Source: Comamonas sp. (GTDB lineage: Bacteria > Pseudomonadota > Gammaproteobacteria > Burkholderiales > Burkholderiaceae_C). Taken from it: a stretch of DNA of 64,000 bases. The position numbers were made by a program, and so were the translations under genes. Location of the stretch: positions 124,001 to 188,000 of the forward strand of contig NZ_SPEY01000023.1 of NCBI RefSeq assembly GCF_009360615.1, in the 5' to 3' direction. Below the pieces are notes generated by a model. That model saw only the letters and a program-made list of their open reading frames with translations. It did not search any database and was not told the DNA's origin. Shown piece by piece: positions 8,704 to 17,966 of the stretch; the first letter of the stretch is position 1, and each line of letters begins with the position of its first letter.

Positions 8704-10062
8704 ATGCTCAATAGATCGAGAGTGCCGGCTTCTTTTCCGGCCAAGGCCCGCAAGAATTCTTCTGGCCATGCACCGTTGCGCAGCCTCCAGCGTTCGGCCA
8801 TCTTCGGCCTGTGTCTCGCTGCTGCCATGGCTGCGCATGCGCAAAATGCCGGCAGCGCACCACAAATCAGCAGCACGATTTCCGATCAGGCACAGCCCAG
8901 GCTGACCCTGACGCAACTGGTGCAGACCGTGCTGGAGAACAACCCCGAACTTCGCTCCGTTCAGCAGTCGAGCGTCACTGCCCAGGCTGCCGTGGTCAGC
9001 GCCGGTGCCCTTCCGAACCCCAAGCTGGAGTGGAGTCGCGGCGACAACAAGGCGCGCCTGGCATCGGCCACCCCTGGCAATGTTCAGACCATGGGGATTT
9101 CCGTCCCCATCGAAATGCCCTCCGTACGCGCTGCGCGCATAGAAGCCGCTGAAGCTGGCCAGCGGGCATCGGTGCACCAGATTGCCGCATCGCGCAACGC
9201 CCTCGTGGCCCAGGTCAAGCTCAAGGCCTATGAGGTGGTGCTGCGACAGGCGCAGGCGCAGGCCGCGTATGACGCCGTCAAGCTGCTCGAGCAGGCCCAT
9301 GAGCGGGTACGCGTGCGTGTTTCCAGTGGCGAGGCAGCGCGCTATGAAATCATCAAGGCCGATGCCGAGCTGATCAACGCGCGCCAGCAGGAGCAATCTG
9401 CCCGCTTGCTGGCCGAGCAATCCCAGCTCACGCTCAATCGCCTGGCCGCAGGCCAGTTGCCCAGCCGCTTCGACCTGGCCCTGTCCTTGCAGGACCCGGT
9501 GGCCCAGGCTCAGTTGAAGAACGTCAACTGGCAGTCCCATCCGGAACTGCTGCAGCTGCAGTCCGAGGTGGACAAGGCCGAAGCGCAGAAAAACGGTGCC
9601 AAGGCCAGCCGCTGGCCGGGGCTCGAGCTGCGCTATGCGCAGACGCGGGAGCCCGATATCCGCAACAACACCATCGGCGTGAGCATGCAGATTCCGCTGT
9701 TCGACCAGCGCCGCGGCCCGATTGACGAGGCCGCCTCGGAAGCCGAGCGCGCACGTCTGCGCATGGAAGGCCGCAAGGCCGAGCTGGAGCAACAGACGCT
9801 GCAGGCCTGGAAGGTCATGGAAATGGCGCAGGTACGCATCAAGGCCCTGAGCGAAGGGGCGGTGCGCGAGGCCGAGTCGGCATTGCGCGTAGCCGAGGCG
9901 GCCTACCGCTACGGAGAGCGGGGCATTCTCGATGTGCTGGATGCCCAGCGCGTGCTGCGCACGGTGCGAGCCGATTTGCTGGAGGCCCGCTATCAGCTTC
10001 AGTCGGCCCGGATCGAGCTGGACTTCCTGGCCGGCCGCTATGCCCAGCCTTCCTCGCTTTGA
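8704..10062 (+). CDS. Outer-membrane factor of HME-RND efflux (CzcC/TolC type)
   Basis: 452 residues, TolC superfamily. It forms the trimeric outer-membrane channel of a heavy-metal efflux pump. A signal sequence ends near AAMAAHAQ (about residue 47), after an unusually long basic N-terminus. Two OEP repeats follow, with long coiled-coil helices (for example the Ala/Gln-rich stretches near 120-240 and 340-430). The ATG start is preceded by AGAAGG; an upstream in-frame GTG at 8641 would extend it by 21 residues and is less likely. It is the first gene of a tight operon, with the adaptor gene 46 bp downstream. Confidence 0.88.
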   Translation: MLNRSRVPASFPAKARKNSSGHAPLRSLQRSAIFGLCLAAAMAAHAQNAGSAPQISSTISDQAQPRLTLTQLVQTVLENNPELRSVQQSSVTAQAAVVSAGALPNPKLEWSRGDNKARLASATPGNVQTMGISVPIEMPSVRAARIEAAEAGQRASVHQIAASRNALVAQVKLKAYEVVLRQAQAQAAYDAVKLLEQAHERVRVRVSSGEAARYEIIKADAELINARQQEQSARLLAEQSQLTLNRLAAGQLPSRFDLALSLQDPVAQAQLKNVNWQSHPELLQLQSEVDKAEAQKNGAKASRWPGLELRYAQTREPDIRNNTIGVSMQIPLFDQRRGPIDEAASEAERARLRMEGRKAELEQQTLQAWKVMEMAQVRIKALSEGAVREAESALRVAEAAYRYGERGILDVLDAQRVLRTVRADLLEARYQLQSARIELDFLAGRYAQPSSL

Positions 10063-10108
10063 GCTTTCAAAGTCAAGACCACGTTTTCGTATTTTTTGAA
10101 TTCGCTTT

Positions 10109-11317
10109 ATGTCTTCTCATCAATATTCCAGGACTGCGCGTCCTGCCTCTCTGGTTCTGGCACTGGCACTGGCCGGGCTGACCACACTGACCCTGACTGG
10201 CTGTGGCAAGGACGAGCAGGCGACTGCTGCGGTTGCGGCTGCAGATACCAAGGCCGAGCTGGACCCCTTGGAGGTGGTCGTCTCGGCTGAAATGGCCGGC
10301 AACTTCAAGACTGCTGCGGTCGCGCAGGCCGAGGTGGCATCGGTGCAGGAAATTGCCGGTCGCATCGAAGCCAACGAGCGCAAGGTCACCCGCATCGGCG
10401 CGGCCGTGACAGGCCGTGTGACCGAGGTGCTTGCCGAAACCGGTGATCGCGTCAAAGCAGGTCAGACGCTGGCGCGTGTCGCCAGCCCCGAGCTGACCAC
10501 TGCCCAGCTGGCCTATATGCGTGCCAGCGCCACGGCGACCCTGGCCGAGCGCTCGGTGGAGCGCGCACGTCAGCTGATCGCTGCCGACGTGATTGGCTCT
10601 GCAGAACTGCTGCGGCGCGAATCCGAAGTGCAGATTGCCCGCGCAGAGCTGAGGGCGGCAGGCGATCAGCTCAAGCTGATGGGCTTGTCTGCCGAGGCAC
10701 TGAGCAGTCTGCGGGCCAAGGGCAATGTGGCGCCGAATGCCGCCATCACGGCCTCTGCTGCCGGTATCGTGATCGAGCGCCAGGTCAGCCAGGGACAGGT
10801 GGCGCAGCCGGGAGATCCACTGTTCACTGTGGCAGACCTTTCCAACGTCTGGGTGGTGGGTGCCTTGCCCGAGCAGATTGCGCGCAGCGTGCAGACCGGC
10901 CAGAACGTGCAGGTCGATGTGCCGGCGCTGGGGCTGACTGTCGAGGAGACGCCGATCTCCGGCAAGATCATCTACGTGGGTGACACCGTGTCACCCGACA
11001 CCCGCACCGTGACCATTCGTACCCAGGTGGACAACAAGGATCTGGCGCTCAAGCCGCAGATGCTGGCCACCATGAAGATTCAGGGGGCCATGGAGAAGAC
11101 GCTGGCGATCCCGGCGCTGGCCGTGGTCCGCGAGAACGACAAGGACCATGTCTATGTCAAGAAGGCCGAAAACCACTACCGCCTGACTCCGGTGGAGCTG
11201 GGTGCGACCAGCGGTGGTCTGCGGCCCGTGATCAAGGGGCTGAGCGAAGGCACGCAGATCGTGGTCGAAGGTGCATTCCACCTGAACAACGAGCGCAAGC
11301 GCGCAGAACTGGAGTAA
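10109..11317 (+). CDS. HME-RND periplasmic adaptor lipoprotein (CzcB/CusB type)
   Basis: 402 residues, membrane-fusion protein that bridges the inner-membrane pump and the outer-membrane channel. A lipobox LTGC puts the lipidated Cys at about residue 32, so it is anchored to the inner membrane. The barrel-sandwich hybrid half-motifs GRVTEVLAETGDRVKAGQTLA and GIVIERQVSQGQVAQPGDPLF flank a helical hairpin. Beta-barrel and membrane-proximal domains follow. There is no obvious N-terminal Met- or His-rich metal-binding extension of the kind seen in CusB and some CzcB proteins. It lies 4 bp upstream of the pump gene. Confidence 0.9.
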   Translation: MSSHQYSRTARPASLVLALALAGLTTLTLTGCGKDEQATAAVAAADTKAELDPLEVVVSAEMAGNFKTAAVAQAEVASVQEIAGRIEANERKVTRIGAAVTGRVTEVLAETGDRVKAGQTLARVASPELTTAQLAYMRASATATLAERSVERARQLIAADVIGSAELLRRESEVQIARAELRAAGDQLKLMGLSAEALSSLRAKGNVAPNAAITASAAGIVIERQVSQGQVAQPGDPLFTVADLSNVWVVGALPEQIARSVQTGQNVQVDVPALGLTVEETPISGKIIYVGDTVSPDTRTVTIRTQVDNKDLALKPQMLATMKIQGAMEKTLAIPALAVVRENDKDHVYVKKAENHYRLTPVELGATSGGLRPVIKGLSEGTQIVVEGAFHLNNERKRAELE

Positions 11318-11321
11318 GCCC

Positions 11322-14300
11322 ATGATTGCCTCCATGATTCGTGCCGCGCTATCGCAGCGGCTGGTGGTGGTCGTGCTGGCGCTGGTGATGTGCGGATTCG
11401 GCCTGCGTGCTGCCATGAATCTGTCGGTGGATGCCTTCCCCGATGTGACCAATGTGCAGGTCCAGGTTGCCACCGAAGCTCCCGGCCGTTCACCCGAAGA
11501 GATCGAGCGTTTTGTGACCGTGCCTCTGGAAATTGCCATGACGGGCTTGCCCGGACTGGCCGAGATGCGCTCGCTCAACAAGAGTGGACTGTCCATCATC
11601 ACGCTGGTGTTCACCGATGCGACCGATGTGTACTTTGCCCGCCAGCTGGTGACGGAGCGTCTGATCGAAGTCACGCCGCGCATGCCTGAAGGCATTGTGC
11701 CGGTGCTGGGGCCCGTGTCCACGGGCCTGGGCGAGGTCTACCAGTACACGCTTGATCATCCCGATGATGGCGAGCGCGAGCTGACCCAGGCCGAGCTGAC
11801 GGAGCGTCGCACCATCCAGGACTGGGTGGCGCGTCCCTTGCTGCGCTCCATTCCCGGCGTGGCGGAAATCAACTCCCAGGGCGGCTATGTCAAGCAGTAC
11901 CAGGTGCTGGTCGACCCCGCCCGTCTGCGCCACTACAACCTGACCGTGCGCCAGGTGGTGCAGGCCGTGGCGGACAACAACGCCAATGCCAGCGGGGGCA
12001 TCCTGCCCCAGGTGACCGAGCAGTATCTGATCCGCGGCGTGGGCATGATCCGCTCCCTGGACGATATCGGCAACATCGTGCTCAAAGAGCAGGGGGGCGT
12101 GCCGGTCTATGTGCGCGACGTGGCCAAGGTGCAGATCGACGCCGAGGTCCGTCAGGGCGCCATCATCAAGGGCGGCTATACCGAGAGCGTTTCCGGCATC
12201 GTGCTGATGATGCGTGGCGGCAATGCCAAGGAGGTCGTGACCCGGGTGAAAGAACGCGTGGCGGAGATCAATGCCAAGGGCATGCTGCCTGGCGGTCTGC
12301 AGATCGTTCCCTACTATGACCGGACCGATCTGGTTGATTCCGCCCTCTGGACCGTGGGCAAGGTGCTGATCGAGGGCATCTTCCTGGTGGTGGTGGTGCT
12401 GTTCATCTTCCTTGGCGATGTGCGCTCCAGCCTGATTGTGGTTGCGACGCTGGTCATCACGCCTCTGACCACCTTCATGCTGATGAACAAATATGGCATT
12501 TCGGCCAATCTGATGTCCTTGGGAGGGCTGGCCATTGCCATCGGCCTGATGGTGGATGCGACCGTGGTGGTGGTGGAAAACGTGTTCCACAAGCTGGGTC
12601 AGGCGGGCGATTCGCGTGGTGAACGCATCCGCACCGTGCTGTCTGCCACCGTGGAAGTCGCGACGCCCACCATCTTCGGCATTGCCATCATCATTCTGGT
12701 TTTCCTGCCGCTGATGACGCTGCAAGGCATTGAAGGCAAGATGTTCGGGCCGCTGGCGCTGACCATCGCCATGGCTCTGGCCATCTCGCTGGCCGTTTCG
12801 CTGTTCCTGTCGCCGGTGCTATGCTCCTACTTCCTCAAGGGTGGCGCTGACCATGACACCAGGCTGATCGCCTTCCTCAAGCGCCACTATCTGCGCCTGC
12901 TCGACGGCGCGACGGCCCGCAACCGTCTCACGCTGGCCGTGGCGGTGGCGCTGCTGGTCGGCTCGCTGGGGCTGTTCCCGCTGCTGGGCAAGTCCTTCAT
13001 GCCGACCATGAAGGAAGGGGCGCTGACACCGCAGATCAACCGCGTTCCCAGCATTTCCCTGGATGAGTCCATTCGCATGGAAATGGCGGCCATGAAGGAA
13101 GTGGCGCAGGTGCCTGGAGTGAAGTCCGTGGTGTCCAAGCTTGGTCGTGGCGAATCGCCGGCCGACCCCGCTGGCCCCAACGAGTCCGACCCCATCGTGC
13201 TGCTGGATCCGGAGTCCGAGCGCAGCCAGGACGAGATCGACGAAGACATCCGTCAGCGTCTGTCCAAGATCCCAGGGGTGCAAATCGTGCTGTCTCAGCC
13301 TATCTCCGAGCGGGTGGACGAAATGGTGACGGGCGTGCGTTCTCAGCTGGCCGTCAAGGTGTTTGGTGATGAACTGGAAGACCTCAAGGAGGTCTCCGAG
13401 CAAGTGGCGCGCATTCTGAAGAGCGTCTCCGGCAGCACCGACATTCGTGTCGAGCGACTCTCGGGACAGCAGGCCCTGACGGTGGACATCGATCGCAAGG
13501 CGATTGCCCGCCACGGCCTGAACGTGGCCGACGTGCAAAGCCTGCTGGAATCCGCCATCGGTGGCAAGGATGTCACGACCTTGTACGAAGGCGAGCGCCG
13601 CTACTCGGTGGTGGTGCGCTTCCCCGAGTCCTATCGGGGCTCCCCGGAGGCTATCGGTGCGGCGTTGCTGACCACGGCCACCGGTGCGCAGGTGCCGCTG
13701 AGTAGTCTGGCCCGCATCGAGCTGGTGGACGGGCCGGCACAGATCAGCCGCGAAGGCGGCAAGCGTCGAGTCGTTGTGGGGGCCAATGTCGAAGGGCGTG
13801 ACCTGGCGGGCTTTGTGGCTGAGGTCGAGCAGCGCCTGGCGAAGGAGGTCAAGCTGCCCGATGGCTATTACTTCAAGTTCGGCGGTCAGTTCGAGAACAT
13901 GGAGCGCGCCATGGGCACGCTGCAGGTGATCGTGCCGCTGACCATCGTCGCCATCTTCTTCCTGCTGTTCCTGCTGTTCAACTCCGTCAAGCTGGCAAGC
14001 CTGATCATTCTGGTGCTGCCTTTCGCTTCGATTGGCGGCCTGATCGGCCTGTTCGTCACGGGGGAATATGTCAGCGTGCCGGCCTCCGTGGGCTTTATTG
14101 CCCTGTGGGGGATCGCCGTGCTCAATGGTGTGGTGCTGGTCTCCAGCATCCGCCACCTGCGCCAGGAGGGAATGGCGGTGGCGGAGGCTGTGCGGGAAGG
14201 CTGTACCCAGCGTTTCCGTCCGGTGATGATGACTGCCACCGTGGCCTTGCTGGGTCTGGTGCCGTTCCTGTTTGCGACAGGTCCGGGCTCCGAAGTTCAG

Positions 14301-14411
14301 CGTCCTCTGGCCATTGTGGTGATCGGCGGCCTGATTACGTCGACCCTGCTGACCCTGGTGGTGCTGCCCACGCTGTACCGCTGGTTTGACGAGAAGCCGA
14401 CCGAGGCTTGA
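11322..14411 (+). CDS. HME-RND inner-membrane metal efflux pump (CzcA/CusA family)
   Basis: 1029 residues, the proton-driven pump of the tripartite complex, with the usual 12-TM RND layout and two large periplasmic loops. The TM4 motif reads LAIAIGLMVDATVVVVEN (Asp about 412, Glu about 419). The first Asp of the CzcA-type DFGIIVDG motif is replaced by Ala (about 406), which resembles the CusA/HME4-like arrangement. However, by eye two of the three CusA methionine ligands are not evident (HGLNVADVQ has Leu where CusA has Met). Family membership is certain; the substrate (Zn/Co/Cd, Cu/Ag or other) cannot be fixed from sequence. Confidence 0.93.
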   Translation: MIASMIRAALSQRLVVVVLALVMCGFGLRAAMNLSVDAFPDVTNVQVQVATEAPGRSPEEIERFVTVPLEIAMTGLPGLAEMRSLNKSGLSIITLVFTDATDVYFARQLVTERLIEVTPRMPEGIVPVLGPVSTGLGEVYQYTLDHPDDGERELTQAELTERRTIQDWVARPLLRSIPGVAEINSQGGYVKQYQVLVDPARLRHYNLTVRQVVQAVADNNANASGGILPQVTEQYLIRGVGMIRSLDDIGNIVLKEQGGVPVYVRDVAKVQIDAEVRQGAIIKGGYTESVSGIVLMMRGGNAKEVVTRVKERVAEINAKGMLPGGLQIVPYYDRTDLVDSALWTVGKVLIEGIFLVVVVLFIFLGDVRSSLIVVATLVITPLTTFMLMNKYGISANLMSLGGLAIAIGLMVDATVVVVENVFHKLGQAGDSRGERIRTVLSATVEVATPTIFGIAIIILVFLPLMTLQGIEGKMFGPLALTIAMALAISLAVSLFLSPVLCSYFLKGGADHDTRLIAFLKRHYLRLLDGATARNRLTLAVAVALLVGSLGLFPLLGKSFMPTMKEGALTPQINRVPSISLDESIRMEMAAMKEVAQVPGVKSVVSKLGRGESPADPAGPNESDPIVLLDPESERSQDEIDEDIRQRLSKIPGVQIVLSQPISERVDEMVTGVRSQLAVKVFGDELEDLKEVSEQVARILKSVSGSTDIRVERLSGQQALTVDIDRKAIARHGLNVADVQSLLESAIGGKDVTTLYEGERRYSVVVRFPESYRGSPEAIGAALLTTATGAQVPLSSLARIELVDGPAQISREGGKRRVVVGANVEGRDLAGFVAEVEQRLAKEVKLPDGYYFKFGGQFENMERAMGTLQVIVPLTIVAIFFLLFLLFNSVKLASLIILVLPFASIGGLIGLFVTGEYVSVPASVGFIALWGIAVLNGVVLVSSIRHLRQEGMAVAEAVREGCTQRFRPVMMTATVALLGLVPFLFATGPGSEVQRPLAIVVIGGLITSTLLTLVVLPTLYRWFDEKPTEA

Positions 14412-14431
14412 TTTGAGAAAGGAGTGATCCG

Positions 14432-14767
14432 ATGACGATGAAGGAAATCCGCGCCATCGTGCGTCCCAGCCGGCTGGAGCGCCTGCGTACCGAGCTGCGC
14501 GCAATTCCGAACTTTCCCGGCGTGACGATCTTCAAGGCCGAAGGTTTCACGGCTCCTGCAGCCGTGGACAAGCGCACGGTCAAGGATGAGCTGACCGATT
14601 TTTCGGACAAGCTCATGGTCTGCGTGATCGTGGAGGAGTCCATGGTGGCGGCCATCCGCGAGGCCATCGTCGCGGCCTGCCGCACCGGCCAGATCGGCGA
14701 CGGCCTGGTCTGGACCGTGGATATCGGCGAAATGCATCGCATCCGCGACGGCGGTGCGGTGAGCTGA
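14432..14767 (+). CDS. PII-like signalling protein linked to metal efflux (PII-NG type)
   Basis: 111 residues with the PII fold. The start is MTMKEIRAIVRPSRL and the C-terminal part keeps the B-loop-like RTGQIGDGLVW and the ending MHRIRDG. The T-loop is short and lacks the RGxEYxVxFLPK segment and uridylylated Tyr51 of GlnB/GlnK, so it is not a standard nitrogen regulator. A PII subgroup (PII-NG) is known to sit beside CusA/CzcA-type genes, which fits its place 20 bp after the pump. It may sense nucleotides or metal to tune the pump; this is inference. A terminator follows. Confidence 0.85.
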   Translation: MTMKEIRAIVRPSRLERLRTELRAIPNFPGVTIFKAEGFTAPAAVDKRTVKDELTDFSDKLMVCVIVEESMVAAIREAIVAACRTGQIGDGLVWTVDIGEMHRIRDGGAVS

Positions 14768-14786
14768 GACGGCCTGCCCAGCGAAT

Positions 14787-14815
14787 AAAAGGGATGCTTT
14801 CTGCATCCCTTTTTT
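14787..14815 (+). terminator. Terminator of the efflux operon
   Basis: AAAAGGGATGC and GCATCCCTTTTT form an 11-bp stem with a 5-nt loop and a T-run, 20 bp after the PII-like gene. Confidence 0.9.
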
Positions 14816-14868
14816 CATGCATTCGAGAAAATATCGGCAGTTTGGAAAAAGCGGCGAAAACCCTGTGC

Positions 14869-14874
14869 TACAAT
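14869..14874 (+). promoter_or_regulatory. -10 element of second tRNA cluster
   Basis: TACAAT lies 40 bp upstream of tRNA-Ala copy 2. The best -35 candidate (TTGGAA at 14842) is 21 bp away, longer than optimal. The promoter differs from that of copy 1. Confidence 0.4.
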
Positions 14875-14914
14875 TTTTGCATTGCAGCAGAGAAACACTG
14901 TTTCATTGCTTCAA

Positions 14915-14990
<76 letters not shown>

Positions 14991-15034
14991 AAATTTTGAC
15001 GGCGAGTCGCAAGACTCGAATCGTTCTAGGAATT

Positions 15035-15110
15035 GACCCTATCGTCTAGAGGCCTAGGACATCACCCTTTCACGGTGAGTACCGGGGTTCGAATCCCCGT
15101 AGGGTCGCCA
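15035..15110 (+). tRNA. tRNA-Glu (TTC), copy 2
   Basis: 76 nt with CCA, identical to copy 1 at 7569. Anticodon TTC. Confidence 0.97.
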
Positions 15111-15116
15111 AGTTTG

Positions 15117-15138
15117 AAGCGCTTGCAGCTATATAATA
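15117..15138. repeat. Short dispersed repeat in tRNA spacer, copy 2
   Basis: AAGCGCTTGCAGCTATATAA. It is the counterpart of the one at 7651 but has diverged at two bases while the tRNAs around it are identical. Confidence 0.45.
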
Positions 15139-15158
15139 TGTAGCAAAGCTTCCTGCCA

Positions 15159-15235
15159 GGAGTGGTAGTTCAGTTGGTTAGAATACCGGCCTGTCACGCC
15201 GGGGGTCGCGGGTTCGAGTCCCGTCCACTCCGCCA
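15159..15235 (+). tRNA. tRNA-Asp (GTC), copy 2
   Basis: 77 nt with CCA, identical to copy 1 at 7693. Anticodon GTC. Confidence 0.97.
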
Positions 15236-15240
15236 GATTC

Positions 15241-15276
15241 AAAAAGCCGCAATCAAGCAATTGGTTGCGGCTTTTT
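15241..15276 (+). terminator. Terminator of tRNA cluster, copy 2
   Basis: AAAAAGCCGCAA and TTGCGGCTTTTT pair as in copy 1, with one loop base changed. Confidence 0.9.
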
Positions 15277-15330
15277 CTTTGCCCGGGATCCGGAGAAAAA
15301 GGCCTTGCGGCAAGGCCTTTGATTTACCCG

Positions 15331-16089
15331 TTATTTCGGGGCCATGCGAATGGCACCGTCCAGGCGGATGACTTCACCATTGAGCATGTCGTTTTCCAGT
15401 ATCTGCTTGACCAGCTTGGCGTAGTCCTCGGGCTTGCCCAGCCGGCTGGGGAAGGGCACGCTGGCGGCCAGTGCATCTTGAACTTCCTGTGGCATGGTGA
15501 AAAGCATGGGGGTGCCGAAGATGCCAGGAGCAATCGTCATATTGCGAATACCGCTGCGCGCCAGGTCGCGAGCAATGGGCAGCGTCATGCCGACCACGCC
15601 GCCCTTTGATGCCGCGTAGGCCGCCTGGCCGATCTGACCGTCATAGGCCGCGACGCTGGCGGTGGAAATCAGAACCCCGCGCTCGCCGGTAGGCTCTGGC
15701 TCATTCTTGCTCATGGCGTCCGCCGCCAGCCGAATCATGTTGAAGGTGCCGACCAGGTTGACCATGATGGTCTTGGTATAGACGGCCAAGCTGTGTGGGC
15801 CGCTCTTGCCTACGGTTTTTTCGGCCGGTGCGATGCCGGCGCAGTTGATCAGGCCCGCCAGCTTGCCCAGGCTTGTGGCCTTGGCGACCACGGCCTGGCC
15901 ATCGGCCTCATTGCTGACGTCGCAGCGCAGATAGGCGCCGCCGATCTCCCGGGCGACGGCCTCGCCCCGTTCTGCATTCATGTCGGCAATCACCACCTTG
16001 CCGCCATTGGCGGCCAGCATGCGTGCCGTTCCCTCGCCCAAACCCGAGGCGCCGCCGGTCACGATGAATACGCGGTCCTGAATCTGCAT
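15331..16089 (-). CDS. SDR-family oxidoreductase, 3-hydroxyacyl-CoA dehydrogenase type II-like
   Basis: 252 residues, classical short-chain dehydrogenase. The NAD-binding motif is [10 protein letters not shown] near the N-terminus, the structural [10 protein letters not shown] is near residue 90, and the catalytic Ser and YAASK motif are in [23 protein letters not shown]. The sequence resembles the HSD10/3-hydroxyacyl-CoA dehydrogenase group used in fatty acid or branched-chain amino acid breakdown. I chose the ATG of MQIQDRVF because AAGGAGACAGC precedes it. A perfect inverted repeat lies about 33 bp upstream and may be an operator. The exact substrate is not determinable here. Confidence 0.85.
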   Translation of the reverse strand: MQIQDRVFIVTGGASGLGEGTARMLAANGGKVVIADMNAERGEAVAREIGGAYLRCDVSNEADGQAVVAKATSLGKLAGLINCAGIAPAEKTVGKSGPHSLAVYTKTIMVNLVGTFNMIRLAADAMSKNEPEPTGERGVLISTASVAAYDGQIGQAAYAASKGGVVGMTLPIARDLARSGIRNMTIAPGIFGTPMLFTMPQEVQDALAASVPFPSRLGKPEDYAKLVKQILENDMLNGEVIRLDGAIRMAPK

Positions 16090-16121
16090 GTGCTGTCTCC
16101 TTGCTCGATGTCTTGTTGACG

Positions 16122-16137
16122 TTGACGTAAACGTCAA
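16122..16137 (-). promoter_or_regulatory. Palindromic operator-like site upstream of the SDR gene
   Basis: TTGACGTAAACGTCAA is a perfect 7-bp inverted repeat (TTGACGT/ACGTCAA) with a 2-bp spacer. The form resembles sites of MerR-family regulators of fatty-acid and branched-chain amino acid catabolism (for example LiuR), which would suit the SDR gene. The regulator is not in the window. Confidence 0.55.
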
Positions 16138-16186
16138 TTATGCACAGAGTGAGGCCCGGTACGACCTGAGGAAAGCGCGCATAAAA

Positions 16187-16214
16187 AAAAGCCCAATCAC
16201 AGGGATTGGGCTTT
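16187..16214 (-). terminator. Terminator downstream of the phasin gene
   Basis: Read on the minus strand, AAAGCCCAATC and GATTGGGCTTT form a strong stem followed by a run of T. It lies about 150 bp past the phasin stop and upstream of the SDR promoter region. Confidence 0.8.
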
Positions 16215-16362
16215 GAAGGGATCCATGAAACGGGGGTTTCAGGAGGATCCAAGGAGACAACTTGCGCAAGGTCGGCATCTCTGTCGATGCATGCCGACCT
16301 GACATGCTGGTGATTATAAGGGTAAACCCTAGATCTTGCCAAGCATGTCGATAACGATGTTC

Positions 16363-16905
16363 TTAACGCTTGGCCGTGGCCTTGACCGCTTCCGTGGCGG
16401 TCTTGGTGGCGGCGTTGAAATTGGCTTCAGCCATGTCGGAGGCTTGCTTGACGGCCTTCTGCACGGATTCGAATGCGTTGTTGGCAGCCGAGACGGCGCT
16501 CTTGACCATGGCCACAGCGGATTCGGAGCCGGCAGGCGCATTCTTGGTGGAGTTGTCCAGCAGAGCGTTGAAGTTCTTGCGAGCTTCGGTGGACTGGACT
16601 TCCAGGGCCTTGTTGAACTCGCCGGCCGTGTTGCTGGCGATGTCATACAGATGGCGGCTGTAGGATGCGGTCTTCTCGGCCAGGGGCTGGAACAGGCCTG
16701 CCTGCAGAGTCAGCAGTTCCTGGGCGTCCTTGACGCTGAGCACGGCTTGGGTGTGCTGGGCGGCTTCGGTCAGTGCGGCACGCGATGCGGTGACGTTCAG
16801 TTCAACCAGTTTTTCCACGCCTTCGAAAGCCTTGCTGGTCAGGCTGAACAGCGTCTCGAAATGGGCTTTTTGTGCGCTCAGGATTTGGTCGGGGGTCAGG
16901 CTCAT
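16363..16905 (-). CDS. Phasin family protein (PHA granule-associated)
   Basis: 180 residues, Ala-rich and almost entirely helical. It begins [20 protein letters not shown] and has the phasin pattern [17 protein letters not shown]. Phasins coat polyhydroxyalkanoate granules and control their size and number. The C-terminus is a Lys/Ala-rich tail (EAVKATAKR), similar to DNA-interacting phasin tails. The start follows GGAGAATTGCC. It stands alone with its own terminator. This supports a PHA-storing betaproteobacterium. Confidence 0.92.
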   Translation of the reverse strand: MSLTPDQILSAQKAHFETLFSLTSKAFEGVEKLVELNVTASRAALTEAAQHTQAVLSVKDAQELLTLQAGLFQPLAEKTASYSRHLYDIASNTAGEFNKALEVQSTEARKNFNALLDNSTKNAPAGSESAVAMVKSAVSAANNAFESVQKAVKQASDMAEANFNAATKTATEAVKATAKR

Positions 16906-17258
16906 GGCAATTCTCCAAAATTACGGATCTAACAAAGGGATCGGACCGGAGGAAACGTCTGCCCTGACATGACCGCTATCTCTGAGTCAGTCGTATGTTG
17001 CAGTGCAGCATGGGTGCATTGTGGAAGAGAATTTGTGGCAATGCAAGCTTTAATTTGTTGCGTTGCAGCAAAAAAGAGGGGCGGCTCATGCTTTTTGATA
17101 AGTGCATGATTTTTAAAAGCTTTGTTATGTCCGTTAATTGACAATAAACGGCATGCATGTATTTTCTTGTGCGCTGCGTCATGCGTTGGCGAGCGCTGAC
17201 GCCGACGCCCTGTCGCGGTGGTGCTGGCGACGTATGGGCCGCGCTGCACAATGGCTGC
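16906..17258. other. Intergenic region between phasin and thioesterase genes
   Basis: 353 bp without a gene. It must hold the divergent promoters of the phasin (minus) and the thioesterase (plus). It includes TTGCGTTGCAGCAAAAAA at about 17058-17075; similar TGC-runs commonly occur ahead of phasin genes (PhaR-type sites), but I cannot assign a site firmly. Confidence 0.4.
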
Positions 17259-17738
17259 ATGACTGCATCGATCTCTCATGGCAAGCCTTCGCGTGCCCAG
17301 CCACAGGCGCGTGACTCCTATCCTGTGTTTCGTGACATCAGCACCCGCTGGTCGGACAACGATGTTTACGGTCATGTCAACAACGTCATCTACTACAGCT
17401 GGTTTGACACTGCGGTCAATGCGTATCTGATAGAGCAGGGGGCGCTGGATATCCATATCGGGCAGACGATTGGCCTCGTGATAGAGACCCAGTGCAATTA
17501 CTTTGCCTCTCTGGCTTTTCCGCAATCCGTGGAGGCCGGCATTCGCGTGGCGCATCTGGGGACCTCCAGCGTGCGCTACGAAGTGGGTCTGTTTGCCAAG
17601 GGCGCGGGCCAGTCCGCTGCCGCCGGGCATTTTGTGCATGTCTATGTCGACAGGCAGACGCGCCGACCGGTGCCCTTGCCCCAGCCGTTGCGTGCGGCCC
17701 TGCAGCCGCTGCTGCGCGCAGAGTCGGTTGGCGAATAG
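17259..17738 (+). CDS. Acyl-CoA thioesterase, hotdog fold (4HBT family)
   Basis: 159 residues. The catalytic-region motif is RWSDNDVYGHVNNVIYYSWFD, with the Asp of the 4-hydroxybenzoyl-CoA thioesterase family. The C-terminal half has the expected beta strands ending FVHVYVDRQTRRPVPLP. It hydrolyses acyl-CoA thioesters in the cytoplasm; the chain length or substrate is unknown. The chosen ATG (MTASISHG) avoids a non-family N-terminal extension that stays open back to 17157. The adjacent phasin and SDR fit acyl-CoA metabolism. Confidence 0.82.
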   Translation: MTASISHGKPSRAQPQARDSYPVFRDISTRWSDNDVYGHVNNVIYYSWFDTAVNAYLIEQGALDIHIGQTIGLVIETQCNYFASLAFPQSVEAGIRVAHLGTSSVRYEVGLFAKGAGQSAAAGHFVHVYVDRQTRRPVPLPQPLRAALQPLLRAESVGE

Positions 17739-17966
17739 CAAAAAAGATAGCTTCTTGCGTATGTCTGTCAAGTGTTCAAGAGTGATTTGAATGAGGTATC
17801 CGGCGGCGCTTGAAAAGCCGTCATCGGCAGGAAGCACTCAGGGGCAGCGAGTACGGGGCGGGGTGTGGAATCGCCTACACTCGTCAGTCTCTGTTGAGGC
17901 CGGCTCATCCTGTTTTGAGCCAGCCTTGTTCCATGACTGAACGGACCGTCAGGCCCACCGTCGTCC

